Origin: Candidatus Thiodictyon syntrophicum
GTDB lineage: Bacteria; Pseudomonadota; Gammaproteobacteria; Chromatiales; Chromatiaceae
Direction of reading: 5' to 3'
Assembly (NCBI RefSeq): GCF_002813775.1
Contig: NZ_CP020370.1
Coordinates: forward strand, 2,877,501-2,941,500
DNA: 64,000 nt
The position numbers and the translations under genes are program-made. This document shows positions 17,572 through 25,594 of the stretch, in pieces (position 1 is the first letter of the stretch; each line of letters opens with the position of its first letter). Under the pieces are notes generated by a model that worked only from the letters and a program-made list of their open reading frames with translations, did no database searches and was not told where the DNA came from.

Positions 17572-20460
17572 ATGTCGACACCACGCTTTTCCGCCTTCCT
17601 GGCCGCCGTCCTGGCCCTGGGCCTGGCGAGTACGCCCCCGCTCTTCGCTGTCACCGATAACCAGTTCGGGGACCCCGGCACGCCCGGTACGCCAGGGACC
17701 GCCGGCGATCCGGGCAGCACCGGGGGTCCGGGTGGCTCGGGCGGCGTTGCCTCCGCCAGCGCCGTCGGCGCCGATCCGACCAACGGCGCCACCGCCCTTG
17801 GTGGCGACGGGGGCTTGGGCGGCGACGGGGGGGGCGGCCTGAGCGCCGACGCTGATGGCGGGGCCGGCGGTGTCGGCGGTCTTGGCGGCGACGCCACGGC
17901 CGCGGCAGCCACGACCCTGGGCGCGGGCGATGGGACCGCCGTGGCGCAAGCGACCGGGGGCATTGGCGGCACCGGGGGCGACGGGGGCTCTCCGGCCGGG
18001 AGCGGGACCCCGGGTGTCGGCGGGGTCGGCGGGGCCGGGGGTAACGCCGCGGCATCCGGTTCCGTCGCCGCCGAGTCGGGGACGGCCGACGCACAGGCCC
18101 AAGCGACCGGCGGGTCCGGCGGACCCGGCGGGCTCGGCGCGACCGACGGGGACGGCGGCAGCGGCGGTGCCGCGACGGCGGGCGCCACCGGCTCCGGCGC
18201 GGGGACCGTCGCCGTCGCGGCCCACGCGACCGGCGGCGACGGCGGATTGGCCAGCGGCAGCGGTGCGCGCGGCGGCACGGCCGGCGCCGCCAGCCTGGGC
18301 ACGGTCGCCGCGACCGCGAGCGACACCGGCAACGCCTCCGTGGCGGCCGGCGCGCTCGGCGGTCAGGGCGGGAACGGGGACTCCGGGGGCACGGGCGGTG
18401 CCGCGGGTCTCCAAACCGGGGTCGGATCGGCGACCGCCGCCACCGCCACCGGGTCCGTCTGGGTCGACCTGAGCGTCACCGGCGGCGCCGGCGGGGCCGG
18501 ATACGCCGCCGCCGGGGGTAACGGGGGCGAGGCCAGGCTCGACCCGGGGCTGATCGGTGGATCATCCACCGGCGGGGGCTCAGTCGGGGTATACGGGAGC
18601 GCTCAGGGCGGGGCCGGCGGCTCGGCCAGCGGGCTTGGCGCGGCGGGCAGCGGTGCCTCGGTCACCCTGTCCGACGCGGTGACCGGCGCGACCGGCGGCG
18701 AACTCTTGCTCAGTCAATTCGCCTTCGGCGGTGCCGGCGGGGGCGTCGCGGACGGGATCAGCGGGACCGCCGGCACCGCGGCAAGCAGCCTGGGGCGCAG
18801 CACCAGTGCCCAATCCCTGACCCTGATCTCGGCCGCGCGGGGCGGCCTGGGCGGGGACCGCACCTCGGCGAGCGGTACCGCGTCTGCCGGCGGGGCGGCC
18901 ACGGCGAGCGCCGACGCAACCAACGACGCGGGCAGCGCCCAGGCCGGCACCGGCCTGTGGTCGGACGGCGCCCTGGGCGGCGATGGCGGCTCCGGCTTCG
19001 GCGGGGCGAGCGGCGGTGTCGGCGGGGCCGCGGTCGACACGGCCGCCGCGGATACGACCGGCGACGCCCAGACCGCCACCGCCTACGGGTACGCGACGGG
19101 CGGCAACGGCGGCCAGGTCAATTTCGGAACCGGGGCCACCAGCCTCGGCGGGGCGGGCGGGACCGCGCGCAGCGGCGCCGATGCCGGTGCCACGGGGGAC
19201 AGCCAGGTCCTGGCGAACGATACGGCCATCGGCGGGCGGGGCGGCGATGCCGCGGGCGGCACCGGCAGCGGCGGCGCCGGCGGGTCCGCGGACTCGACTG
19301 CAATCGCCGGCGGCGCGGGGACCCAGCCGGTCGCGGCCGATGCCAGCGCCACCGGGGGCGACGGGGGCAGCGCACTCGCCCCCGACGGGACCACGGGCAG
19401 CGGCGGCGTCGGCGGCGGGGCCCAAGCGCAGGCGCAGGGAACCGGCGACGGGCCAGTCGCCGTCTCGGCCGCCGCGGCGGGCGGGGCCGGCGGCTCCGGC
19501 AACAACGGCGGCCTCGGCGCGCGGGGCGGGGACGCGGTTGCCGCCGCGACCGGCGTCGCGACCGGCGCCGCACCAGGCACCGTCTCGGTAAGTGCAACTG
19601 CCCAAGGGGGAACCGGGCATGGCGGCACTGCCGGCTCGGCCATCGCCACGGCGCAGGGCAGCGGGAACGGCGGAACCGCCAGTGCATCGGCCAGTTCGGC
19701 ACAGGACAGCGGCCTGGCGCTCAGCATCGCCGGCACCGCCTCGGCCCCGGTGGACGGCCAGGTCAAGGCCATGGCCAGCAGCGCCGTGGGCGGGCCCCTG
19801 CCGAGTCCCGACGCTGTGTCCGGGAGCCAGGCGGTCGCCTACGCGACCGGCGCGCCCACCGCGGTCTCCGGGCGCCTGCTCGCCAATCCCACGGTCACGC
19901 TCGCCCTGCCTGCCGCGTCGGACATCCTCGCCTACGGGGTCCTCGGCGGGGCCTACGCCACCGGGACCCCGAGCGGCTCGGCGCAGACCTACCAAGGGGA
20001 AAGCACCCTGAGCTTCGACACGACCCAGATCGCCAATCCGCCCCAGCACCTCTTGATCGGGCTGCTCGACCCAGTGGGTCTCGGGACGGTGCTCGGGGGT
20101 TTCGACTTCGCCATCGTCGAGGAGGGGGCCACGGTATTCCAACGGACCTTTACCGACCTGGCCGCGGCCCTCTGGTTCTTCAACGATCGCGTGCTCGACC
20201 TCGGCTCCTGGTCCGATCGCGTCTCCGCCGACGGCGTACTCGATCTCAGGCTGAGCTTCACCCTGCTCGAATCCCAACCGGATTCCGGCTTCTACATGGA
20301 TTACGTGGTCGCCGACGGCCCGGCCGTACCCCTGCCGTCGGTGGCCTGGTTGCTCGGCGCGGGGCTCCTGGGTTGGTCGGCGGCGACCCGCGCCCGCGCC
20401 GGGTCGAGCGCCGGCGGGCCGGCCCACCGCCGGGTCGGCCCCAGGGTCCCGTCAAAGTAG
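17572..20460 (+). CDS. Giant Gly/Ala-rich VPLP-CTERM secreted protein
   Basis: 962 residues from the ATG at 17572. Signal peptide (residues 1-26), then about 750 residues of degenerate Gly-Gly-rich repeats of the form GGxGG..ATAxAxGxG, spaced roughly every 20-35 residues and reminiscent of PE_PGRS-type or beta-roll repeats. A more ordinary domain (about 790-925) contains LSFDTTQIANPPQHLLIGLLDPVG. The C-terminus is the exosortase-type signal VPLPSVAWLLGAGLLGW followed by basic residues. Probably a surface or extracellular-matrix protein cleaved by an exosortase/archaeosortase-type enzyme encoded elsewhere. Very high GC from repeated GGC codons produces long spurious antisense frames. Confidence 0.85.
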   Translation: MSTPRFSAFLAAVLALGLASTPPLFAVTDNQFGDPGTPGTPGTAGDPGSTGGPGGSGGVASASAVGADPTNGATALGGDGGLGGDGGGGLSADADGGAGGVGGLGGDATAAAATTLGAGDGTAVAQATGGIGGTGGDGGSPAGSGTPGVGGVGGAGGNAAASGSVAAESGTADAQAQATGGSGGPGGLGATDGDGGSGGAATAGATGSGAGTVAVAAHATGGDGGLASGSGARGGTAGAASLGTVAATASDTGNASVAAGALGGQGGNGDSGGTGGAAGLQTGVGSATAATATGSVWVDLSVTGGAGGAGYAAAGGNGGEARLDPGLIGGSSTGGGSVGVYGSAQGGAGGSASGLGAAGSGASVTLSDAVTGATGGELLLSQFAFGGAGGGVADGISGTAGTAASSLGRSTSAQSLTLISAARGGLGGDRTSASGTASAGGAATASADATNDAGSAQAGTGLWSDGALGGDGGSGFGGASGGVGGAAVDTAAADTTGDAQTATAYGYATGGNGGQVNFGTGATSLGGAGGTARSGADAGATGDSQVLANDTAIGGRGGDAAGGTGSGGAGGSADSTAIAGGAGTQPVAADASATGGDGGSALAPDGTTGSGGVGGGAQAQAQGTGDGPVAVSAAAAGGAGGSGNNGGLGARGGDAVAAATGVATGAAPGTVSVSATAQGGTGHGGTAGSAIATAQGSGNGGTASASASSAQDSGLALSIAGTASAPVDGQVKAMASSAVGGPLPSPDAVSGSQAVAYATGAPTAVSGRLLANPTVTLALPAASDILAYGVLGGAYATGTPSGSAQTYQGESTLSFDTTQIANPPQHLLIGLLDPVGLGTVLGGFDFAIVEEGATVFQRTFTDLAAALWFFNDRVLDLGSWSDRVSADGVLDLRLSFTLLESQPDSGFYMDYVVADGPAVPLPSVAWLLGAGLLGWSAATRARAGSSAGGPAHRRVGPRVPSK

Positions 20461-20931
20461 GTTGCGTGGAGGGGCAGGAACGGCGCCCGGCTCAACCTGC
20501 CGAGCATGCGCTACGTGCCCGACCGCAAGCTCGCGGTCTACGCCGCGGCCGTCCGGGGCCCGGTCGAGCTTGAGCCAGACCTCGAAAAGAAACTGAAATA
20601 TCTCGATTTTATAGACATCTACGCGGACCTGGACGACAATGAGCGGGCCAGATACCAACGCGAGTACCCGCAAGAGGCAGCAACCATGGGCACTTTCTCG
20701 GAACGCTTCCTCCAGCAAGGGCTGGAGCAGGGGCTCGCGCAGGGCGAGCACATCGGCGTGCGCAAGGGCGAGGCCAGGGTCCTGCTGACCCTGCTGCGGC
20801 TCAAGTTCGGGACCGTTTCGGAGGCGGTCGGGGCCCGGATCGACCAGGCCGATGCGGATACCCTCCTGCGCTGGTCCGGGCGCGTCCTATCGGCCGGCAG
20901 CATTGAGAAAATTATCGGGAGCGACGGCTGA
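20461..20931 (+). pseudogene. Rpn-type gene remnant, N-terminally truncated
   Basis: The frame contains ARLNLPSMRYVPDRK, then LDFIDIYADLDDNERARYQ, the tandem QGLEQGLAQGEHIGVRKGEA tail and RWSGRVLSAGSIEKI, which is the C-terminal half of an Rpn-type protein. Homology-like residues precede the only ATG (20506) and run back to the stop of the preceding gene, so the 5' part has been lost. If translated from 20506 it would give 141 residues without the nuclease core. Confidence 0.65.
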
Positions 20932-20932
20932 A

Positions 20933-21235
20933 ATGTTGTCCACCAAAGAATTCGTCGATGCCCGGCTCTATCCGGATGAGCCGACGCTGATACAGGACGC
21001 GCTGCGCCACCTGGTGCGGGCGCGGCCGGAATTGCGGATCGACCTGGCCGTACACAAGTATGGCGCGGGCGATATCTCGCTTGCCAAGGTTGCGGAGTTG
21101 GCGGGGATCAGTTGGGCGCAGATGAAAGATGTCTTGCTGGAAAAGGGTGTTGCCCCGCGTCTGGGGCCGGATGACACCGATGAAGCCCGCGACGAGGCGG
21201 AGGTATTGCGCGCGGCCAGCCGGACCCTGCCGTGA
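20933..21235 (+). CDS. UPF0175-family antitoxin
   Basis: 100 residues (MLSTKEFVDARLYPDEPTLIQDALRHLV...). It matches the UPF0175 (COG2886) layout, with a helix pair followed by a helix-turn-helix-like AKVAELAGISWAQMKDVLL. UPF0175 proteins pair with PIN-domain DUF3368 toxins. The stop TGA overlaps the GTG of the downstream PIN frame (GTGA), the usual coupling for such modules. It appears intact while its toxin is broken. Confidence 0.8.
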   Translation: MLSTKEFVDARLYPDEPTLIQDALRHLVRARPELRIDLAVHKYGAGDISLAKVAELAGISWAQMKDVLLEKGVAPRLGPDDTDEARDEAEVLRAASRTLP

Positions 21236-21470
21236 GCGTCATCGTCAATACCACGGTCATCGGGGCTTGATCTTTCTGACCGACGATCGCGCAGCACGCA
21301 AGGCGGCGCGACGGCACGGCATCCCCATCTCCGGTTCCCTGGGCTGCCTGGTCGCCTGCGTCGAGCGCGGCCTGGCGGACGCAGATCAGGCCAATCGTTG
21401 GCTGAACCGGATGATAGAACAGGGTTTCCGCTCGCCGGTGCGGGATCTCCGAGAGTTGATGGAGAGCTGA
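21232..21470 (+). pseudogene. PIN-domain (DUF3368) toxin, deleted and frameshifted
   Basis: A GTG start overlapping the antitoxin stop encodes SVIVNTTVIGA, the expected N-terminal strand with its catalytic-region Asn/Thr, then stops at 21268-21270. In another frame from 21267 the C-terminal half follows: LIFLTDDRAARKAARRHG, GSLGCLVACVERG and a final LRELMES. Roughly half of a normal PIN protein (about 160 residues) is missing. The toxin cannot be made. Confidence 0.8.
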
Positions 21471-21588
21471 GATAATGCGGATAGACAGAACAGCGTAGCC
21501 TCTGAGTACACCAGCGACATTTCAGGCTTACCCCGTAATCTTTCATAAGTTATCGGGATCATAATAGATGCGAACGGAGAACGATCTT

Positions 21589-22281
21589 ATGAGACCTTCG
21601 CCGCGCCGTTACGCGCTCATTGCGCTGCTGCCGGTCCTATGCGGCCCGGCCTCCGCCGCCTACGTCTTCAGCGGCAACCTCGCCGCCGACGACAGCGTCC
21701 GTTTTTTCACCTTCACGCTGTACAACCCCGGGCACGTCCTCGTCGATACTACGGGCTGGTCGTCGAACGGATTCTGGCCGGCCGTCTACCTCTGGAATGC
21801 GAGCGGCACGGCCCTGGATGCCGCCATCGGCGGCAATGGCGGCGCCCCGGGCGATGTGCAACTGGATATCGACCTCAGCTTCACGGTGCCCGATCCGACC
21901 GGGGTCTATTACCTCGCCCTGTCTGAGTACCCCAACAACTCCGGCGGGGTGGACCTGCCGGGCGGGCTGCCGACGTCGGCGATCTTCGACCATGACGGGC
22001 TCGGCAATTTCACCGGCCTGGCCGCGACCGGCTTTTGTTCGGAGGATCGGGCCGGGGCCTTTTACGCGCCGGGTCCGCTGGACTGCGTGCAGGGCTCCGG
22101 CGCCTGGGGCCTGAGCATCGCGGTCGCGGGCGGGGCTCTGATCGGCACGGTCAGCCCCTACCCGCTCACCGTGCCTGAGCCCGCCACCCTGGCCCTCGCC
22201 ATGGGCTGGCTCGCCGGCCTGCCGCTCCTCGTGCGCCGACGCCGGGCCTCACGAGCGCCGGCCTTCCCATTCCCAGCCTAG
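21589..22281 (+). CDS. PEP-CTERM protein of DVUA0089 type
   Basis: 230 residues from the ATG at 21589, chosen because GGAGA lies 8 bases upstream; an ATG at 21568 is also in frame. Signal peptide, then the YVFSGNLAADDSVRFFTFTL start typical of DVUA0089-family secreted proteins, a beta-rich domain, and the sorting tail VPEPATLALAMGWLAGLPLL plus an Arg cluster. Exosortase substrates of this kind are associated with exopolysaccharide matrices. The stretch 21530-21570 is AT-rich and probably contains its promoter. Confidence 0.85.
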   Translation: MRPSPRRYALIALLPVLCGPASAAYVFSGNLAADDSVRFFTFTLYNPGHVLVDTTGWSSNGFWPAVYLWNASGTALDAAIGGNGGAPGDVQLDIDLSFTVPDPTGVYYLALSEYPNNSGGVDLPGGLPTSAIFDHDGLGNFTGLAATGFCSEDRAGAFYAPGPLDCVQGSGAWGLSIAVAGGALIGTVSPYPLTVPEPATLALAMGWLAGLPLLVRRRRASRAPAFPFPA

Positions 22282-22305
22282 ACACACACCACAGATCGGG
22301 AGTCC

Positions 22306-23370
22306 ATGATGAAGGTCGGATGCCACGCACTCCGTGCCGCCCTTTTGGCGGTCCTGTTCCCGGTCGCGGCGGGCGCAGTCAACGCCCCCGTGGCGGCCGA
22401 CGCTTATGTCCTCGCGACCGCCCCCAACACCAACTACGGGGGCGCGGCCAATGGCACCAGCCTCAAGATCAACCCCGCCGCCCGCGCCTTACTGCGCTTC
22501 GACCTCTCCGCGCTGCCGGCGGGGTTCGCCTCCTTCGAGGTCGCCAAGGCGACCCTCTATGTTTGGGTCAGCACCCTGCTGGCACCCGGCGGGCTGGAGG
22601 CGCGTGCCCTCGCCGATGCCTGGAGTGAGACCGGGGTGACCTACAGCAATGCTCCCGCCGAGGGACACCCGATCGCCTCCAGCGAACTCGCCGTCGCCCC
22701 CGCGGGCCGGTACCTGCGCCTCGATGTCACCGCTCAGGTGCGCAGTTGGGTCGAGACCCCCGAGGGCAATTTCGGGCTCGCGCTCTCGTCCGACCAGAAT
22801 AGCCCCGAGGCCTCCCTCCTTATCGACGCCAAGGAAAATACCCAGACGAGCCACCCGGCCTATCTCGACATCGCCCTGGCGGGACCGGCGGGGCCCGCGG
22901 GCCCCCAGGGCGATACCGGCGCGGCGGGCGCGACCGGACTCCAGGGCCCCAAGGGCGATACCGGTGCGGCCGGCGCGACCGGATTGCAAGGCCCCAAGGG
23001 CGATACCGGGGCGACGGGCGCCACCGGACTGCAAGGTCCGGCGGGACTGGGGTACGACCCCTTAAAGATCGGCATGTTGCGGTGGTATAAAGTCGGCATG
23101 CCGAGCACCGTTTTTGTAGGTCGGAACCCACAGGCCATCGCCTTCGACGGGGCGAATGTCTGGGTCGCGAACTGGTCGGGTGACACGATCACGAAGCTTA
23201 GGGCTAGCGACGGCGCCGTTTTGGGCACCTATACGACGGGGTTGGGTCCGTCCGCCGTCGCCTTCGACGGCGCGAACGTCTGGGTGGCGAACTCGGGTAG
23301 GGGAACCGTAAAACTTATAAAAACGGGGCGCCGATCGCTCCGGGAGTTCCGGGGACAGTTTACGCAATAG
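22306..23370 (+). CDS. DNRLRE-domain protein with collagen-like repeats, truncated
   Basis: 354 residues. A signal peptide (1-24) is followed by a DNRLRE-type carbohydrate-binding-like domain (about 25-190; [34 protein letters not shown]). Then come Gly-X-Y collagen-like repeats (about 192-246) and the first blades of a YVTN/NHL-like propeller ([13 protein letters not shown] twice). The propeller stops after about two repeats and the frame ends in [16 protein letters not shown]. That tail comes from an unrelated repeat (see 23338-23361). The gene therefore looks 3'-truncated, although the product could still be secreted. Confidence 0.8.
   Translation: MMKVGCHALRAALLAVLFPVAAGAVNAPVAADAYVLATAPNTNYGGAANGTSLKINPAARALLRFDLSALPAGFASFEVAKATLYVWVSTLLAPGGLEARALADAWSETGVTYSNAPAEGHPIASSELAVAPAGRYLRLDVTAQVRSWVETPEGNFGLALSSDQNSPEASLLIDAKENTQTSHPAYLDIALAGPAGPAGPQGDTGAAGATGLQGPKGDTGAAGATGLQGPKGDTGATGATGLQGPAGLGYDPLKIGMLRWYKVGMPSTVFVGRNPQAIAFDGANVWVANWSGDTITKLRASDGAVLGTYTTGLGPSAVAFDGANVWVANSGRGTVKLIKTGRRSLREFRGQFTQ
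22909..23046 (+). repeat. 45-base tandem collagen-like coding repeat
   Basis: Three near-identical 15-residue units ([15 protein letters not shown]) encoded by 45-base repeats, with only scattered synonymous and Ala/Thr changes. Such repeats vary in copy number by slippage. Confidence 0.85.
23338..23361. repeat. Repeat related to 37547-37566 at gene truncation point
   Basis: The reverse complement reads AAACTGTCCCCGGAACTCCC. A related TACTGTCCCAGGAATTCC occurs at 37549-37566, and GGACAGTTTACG recurs at 24431-24442. It replaces the end of the DNRLRE gene and looks like a mobile-element end or dispersed repeat. Confidence 0.45.
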
Positions 23371-23508
23371 CGCCGATCTCTCCCAGCCTGAACGCTCAGC
23401 CCCCCTGCTTGCCGGGCGGTGCACCTGTACGCTCAGCGCCTCCCGCCGTGCGCTACCTTGTGTACCGCTGCCGCAGTGGACCGCGGGGTCCAGTGGACCG
23501 GAGCCAGG

Positions 23509-23560
23509 TCCTGCAATCAAGCATCGGGGACAGGATGCAAGAATGCATGATTGCAGGATC
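23509..23560. repeat. Inverted repeat of TCCTGCAATCA type
   Basis: GTCCTGCAATCAAGCAT and its near-perfect inverse ATGCATGATTGCAGGAT, about 18 bases apart. The right arm merges with the start of the 254-bp direct repeat. Confidence 0.6.
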
Positions 23561-23799
23561 TGACCGCGGCCCCGCGGATGGCGCTCAGTGCAGCACCGCC
23601 TCCACGTCGTCCGCGGTGAGGATGCGCTCAGACCAGGCGAGTAGGATTTCGGGGTCCGCGCTGGCGATCCGCTCACGCACCGACTCGCTCGGCGGGCCGA
23701 ACTTGCGCTCGACCAGGCGTAGCAGCACTGCGGCTCCACCCTGCTGCTTGCCCCGCTCGACGCCCTGTTCGATGTAACGATCAAGAAAAGTTTGCATGG
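23546..23799. repeat. Direct repeat of an Rpn 3' end, copy 1
   Basis: 254 bases matching 24446-24699 at a constant 900-base offset with about 9 mismatches (roughly 96% identity, counted by eye). Homology stops abruptly at the CATG at both ends. Confidence 0.9.
23585..23797 (-). pseudogene. Duplicated C-terminal fragment of Rpn-type gene
   Basis: Encodes only the last 70 residues of an Rpn-type protein ([20 protein letters not shown] ... [12 protein letters not shown]), nearly identical to the end of the gene at 24485. It is the coding content of the 254-bp direct repeat. It lacks the nuclease region. A short product from the internal ATG (Rpn genes are known to express C-terminal proteins from internal starts) is conceivable. 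Confidence 0.7.
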
Positions 23800-23913
23800 A
23801 GATAAGGGATCAGGCTCAATTAAAGGTTAACGGGCCTCTGAAAGCAAGGGATTGCGACCGATTACCAAGCGGAGCTTGACAAGCGGGCAAAAGAGCCAAT
23901 CGACTTTACATGG

Positions 23914-24114
23914 TCAAGCCGCATCCGCGACGACCTGCTCGACCTGCACCGGATAGATGCCGAGCTTGCGGGCATCCAGAATCGTCATTTCTCCGATCCC
24001 TTCGGCCGTATAGCCGATATTGACGTTCCAGCTCACCGATTCATCACGTACGATCTCGCCCGTCGTGAACTCGATGAACAGGATGTCGTCGTTCTCGTAA
24101 TAGACGATCTTCAT
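23914..24114 (-). CDS. DUF2283-family protein (antitoxin-like)
   Basis: 66 residues (MKIVYYENDDILFIEFTTGE ... EMTILDARKLG), the compact beta-rich DUF2283 pattern with the ILDAxKLG signature. It overlaps the upstream DUF4258 gene by 4 bases (ATGA). DUF4258-DUF2283 pairs recur in bacteria and look like toxin-antitoxin modules, with DUF2283 as the likely antitoxin; that role is inferred from pairing. Confidence 0.8.
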   Translation of the reverse strand: MKIVYYENDDILFIEFTTGEIVRDESVSWNVNIGYTAEGIGEMTILDARKLGIYPVQVEQVVADAA

Positions 24115-24383
24115 GCCTCCTCCCGCTCCCGCCAGTTGATCATGATGGTCTTGACGACGATTGCCTGCCGATTCGTGACCGCGGCGCAGACCAGGTTGTC
24201 TGCGCGGCCATCGAAGCGGCGAAACAGCCAGCCGTCATCTTTGCCATTGCCAAGGTAAGCGCCCTGCTCGATCAGCACTTCAACCTCCGCGAGTGTGACG
24301 CCCCGCTTCTTCATGGCCGCGAGCGCATGGTCGGTTAGCCAGACCCGCTTGCCGAATCTGGCACTTGTGAATACTTCACTCAT
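24111..24383 (-). CDS. DUF4258-domain protein (toxin-like)
   Basis: 90 residues: WLTDHALAAMKKRGVTLAEVEVLI, then RFDGRADNLVCAAV and IVVKTIMINWRE. This is the DUF4258 layout, with the conserved His of the first helix and a beta-sheet similar to RelE/BrnT-type RNases. First gene of a two-gene unit with DUF2283. The pair sits between two direct copies of an Rpn 3' end and has lower GC than its flanks, consistent with acquisition. Confidence 0.8.
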   Translation of the reverse strand: MSEVFTSARFGKRVWLTDHALAAMKKRGVTLAEVEVLIEQGAYLGNGKDDGWLFRRFDGRADNLVCAAVTNRQAIVVKTIMINWREREEA

Positions 24384-24445
24384 GGTGGCGTCCGGCTTGC
24401 GACAATGGTAGCTCTCTTCGAGAGCTCGGCGGACAGTTTACGAAA

Positions 24446-24699
24446 CATGATTGCAGGACCTGACCGCGGCCCCGCGGATGGCGCTCAGTGCAGCACCGCC
24501 TCCACGTCGTCCGCGGTGAGGATGCGCTCGGACCAGGCGAGCAGGGTTTCGGGGTCCGCGCCGGCGATCCGCTCACGCACCGACTCGCTCGGCGGGCCGA
24601 ACTTGCGCTCGACCTGGCGTAGCAGCACAGCGGCTCCGCCCTGCTGCTTGCCCCGCTCGACGCCCTGTTCAATGTAACGATCAAGAAAAGTTTGCATGG
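24446..24699. repeat. Direct repeat of an Rpn 3' end, copy 2
   Basis: Second copy of the 254-base repeat. This copy is continuous with the rest of the Rpn gene at 24700-25199, so it is probably the source of the copy at 23546. Confidence 0.9.
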
Positions 24700-25199
24700 T
24701 GGTGTCTCCGACCGGGGTCTCACTCAACAGCGTCCGGACCAGCTCTTCGTCCAGACGGATGTTCGCCTGAACATAGTAACGCAGAAGGGTGGACAGGATT
24801 TCAGTCGCCTGGGTCTGGTCGCCGATCTGCCGGATCAATGCCAGAAGCTCCCGCAGCGGCTCGACGGGTTCTTTGCTGTAGATGTGGCGCATCGCCAGTT
24901 GCACCAGTCGGGTCAACACCTCGCCCTTGATCTCGGCGTTGGTCCGCGCGGAGATGTCGTGCAGGGCATAGCGAAACTGGGGGACGTAGGGGACCAGAGC
25001 CTCCGGCAACGGCTCGACGAGATCGTGGAAGCTGGCCGGCACCCGCCACTGGCGCTCGCCATGGTAGAGCACCAGTAGCGAGGTCGACCTCGGCCAGCAG
25101 CGCCGCGGGGAGGTTGTGGAGCAGGAAATCACGGGCGATATCCAGCCGTCCGAAGCTCTCGCGGAAGTAGCGGTCGTGGGGGGTGCCAAGCTCGTCCAT
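24485..25199 (-). pseudogene. Rpn-type nuclease gene with internal deletion and frameshift
   Basis: The N-terminus [36 protein letters not shown] (frame from 25199) is that of Rpn/PDDEXK proteins. It is then joined out of frame to [21 protein letters not shown] (frame from 25189). About 90 residues of the nuclease core between them are missing. The remainder, to [11 protein letters not shown], is intact and contains the usual internal [12 protein letters not shown] start. A full-length nuclease cannot be produced. Confidence 0.8.
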
Positions 25200-25301
25200 G
25201 ACTGGGCAGGCTAATGCGTCTGCGTTCGTGGGGCAAGTGCCTCAGGCCGATGCCCCCAGTAGGCTCGGTCCCGCGCTGCCGAGACCGGCCGGCGCTAAGC
25301 C

Positions 25302-25397
25302 GACAAGCTGGTCGCGGTCGCGCGCCGGGACGGCAGCCCCGCTTGGGTGCTGGTGCATGTGGAGGTGCAGGGCGAGCCGGAGGCGGCCTTCTACGGA
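25302..25397 (+). pseudogene. Remnant of a second Rpn-type gene
   Basis: About 32 codons read DKLVAVARRDGSPAWVLVHV followed by EVQGEPEAAFYG. This is the core strand region of Rpn-type nucleases (xWVLxHVEVQG, with the catalytic Glu). It is on the opposite strand to the Rpn remnant at 24485 and has no start or continuation. The rest of 25200-25594 shows nothing else. Confidence 0.65.
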
Positions 25398-25594
25398 CCC
25401 CTGCAGGGCCTCGAAGTTGCTCTACGCAACGCCATGCATGGCCAGCTTACCGGGCTCAAAGGGCTACGCGGGAACGCGACGGAGTCCTGGAGTCGGCCCC
25501 GTCGGCGTTGCGTTGCCCGCGCGAGCGATCTAGCATCCCGTTCTCCCCGGCCGACTCGCTCACGACTGCAACCCGATGGGGCTCCGATCGCCCG

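Noticed and set aside
15484-20427. Two very long minus-strand frames (976 and 615 codons) opposite the hydrolase and Gly-rich genes
   Set aside because: Produced by GGC/GCC-rich repeats. No start signal and no domain; the plus strand has signal peptides and a sorting tail.
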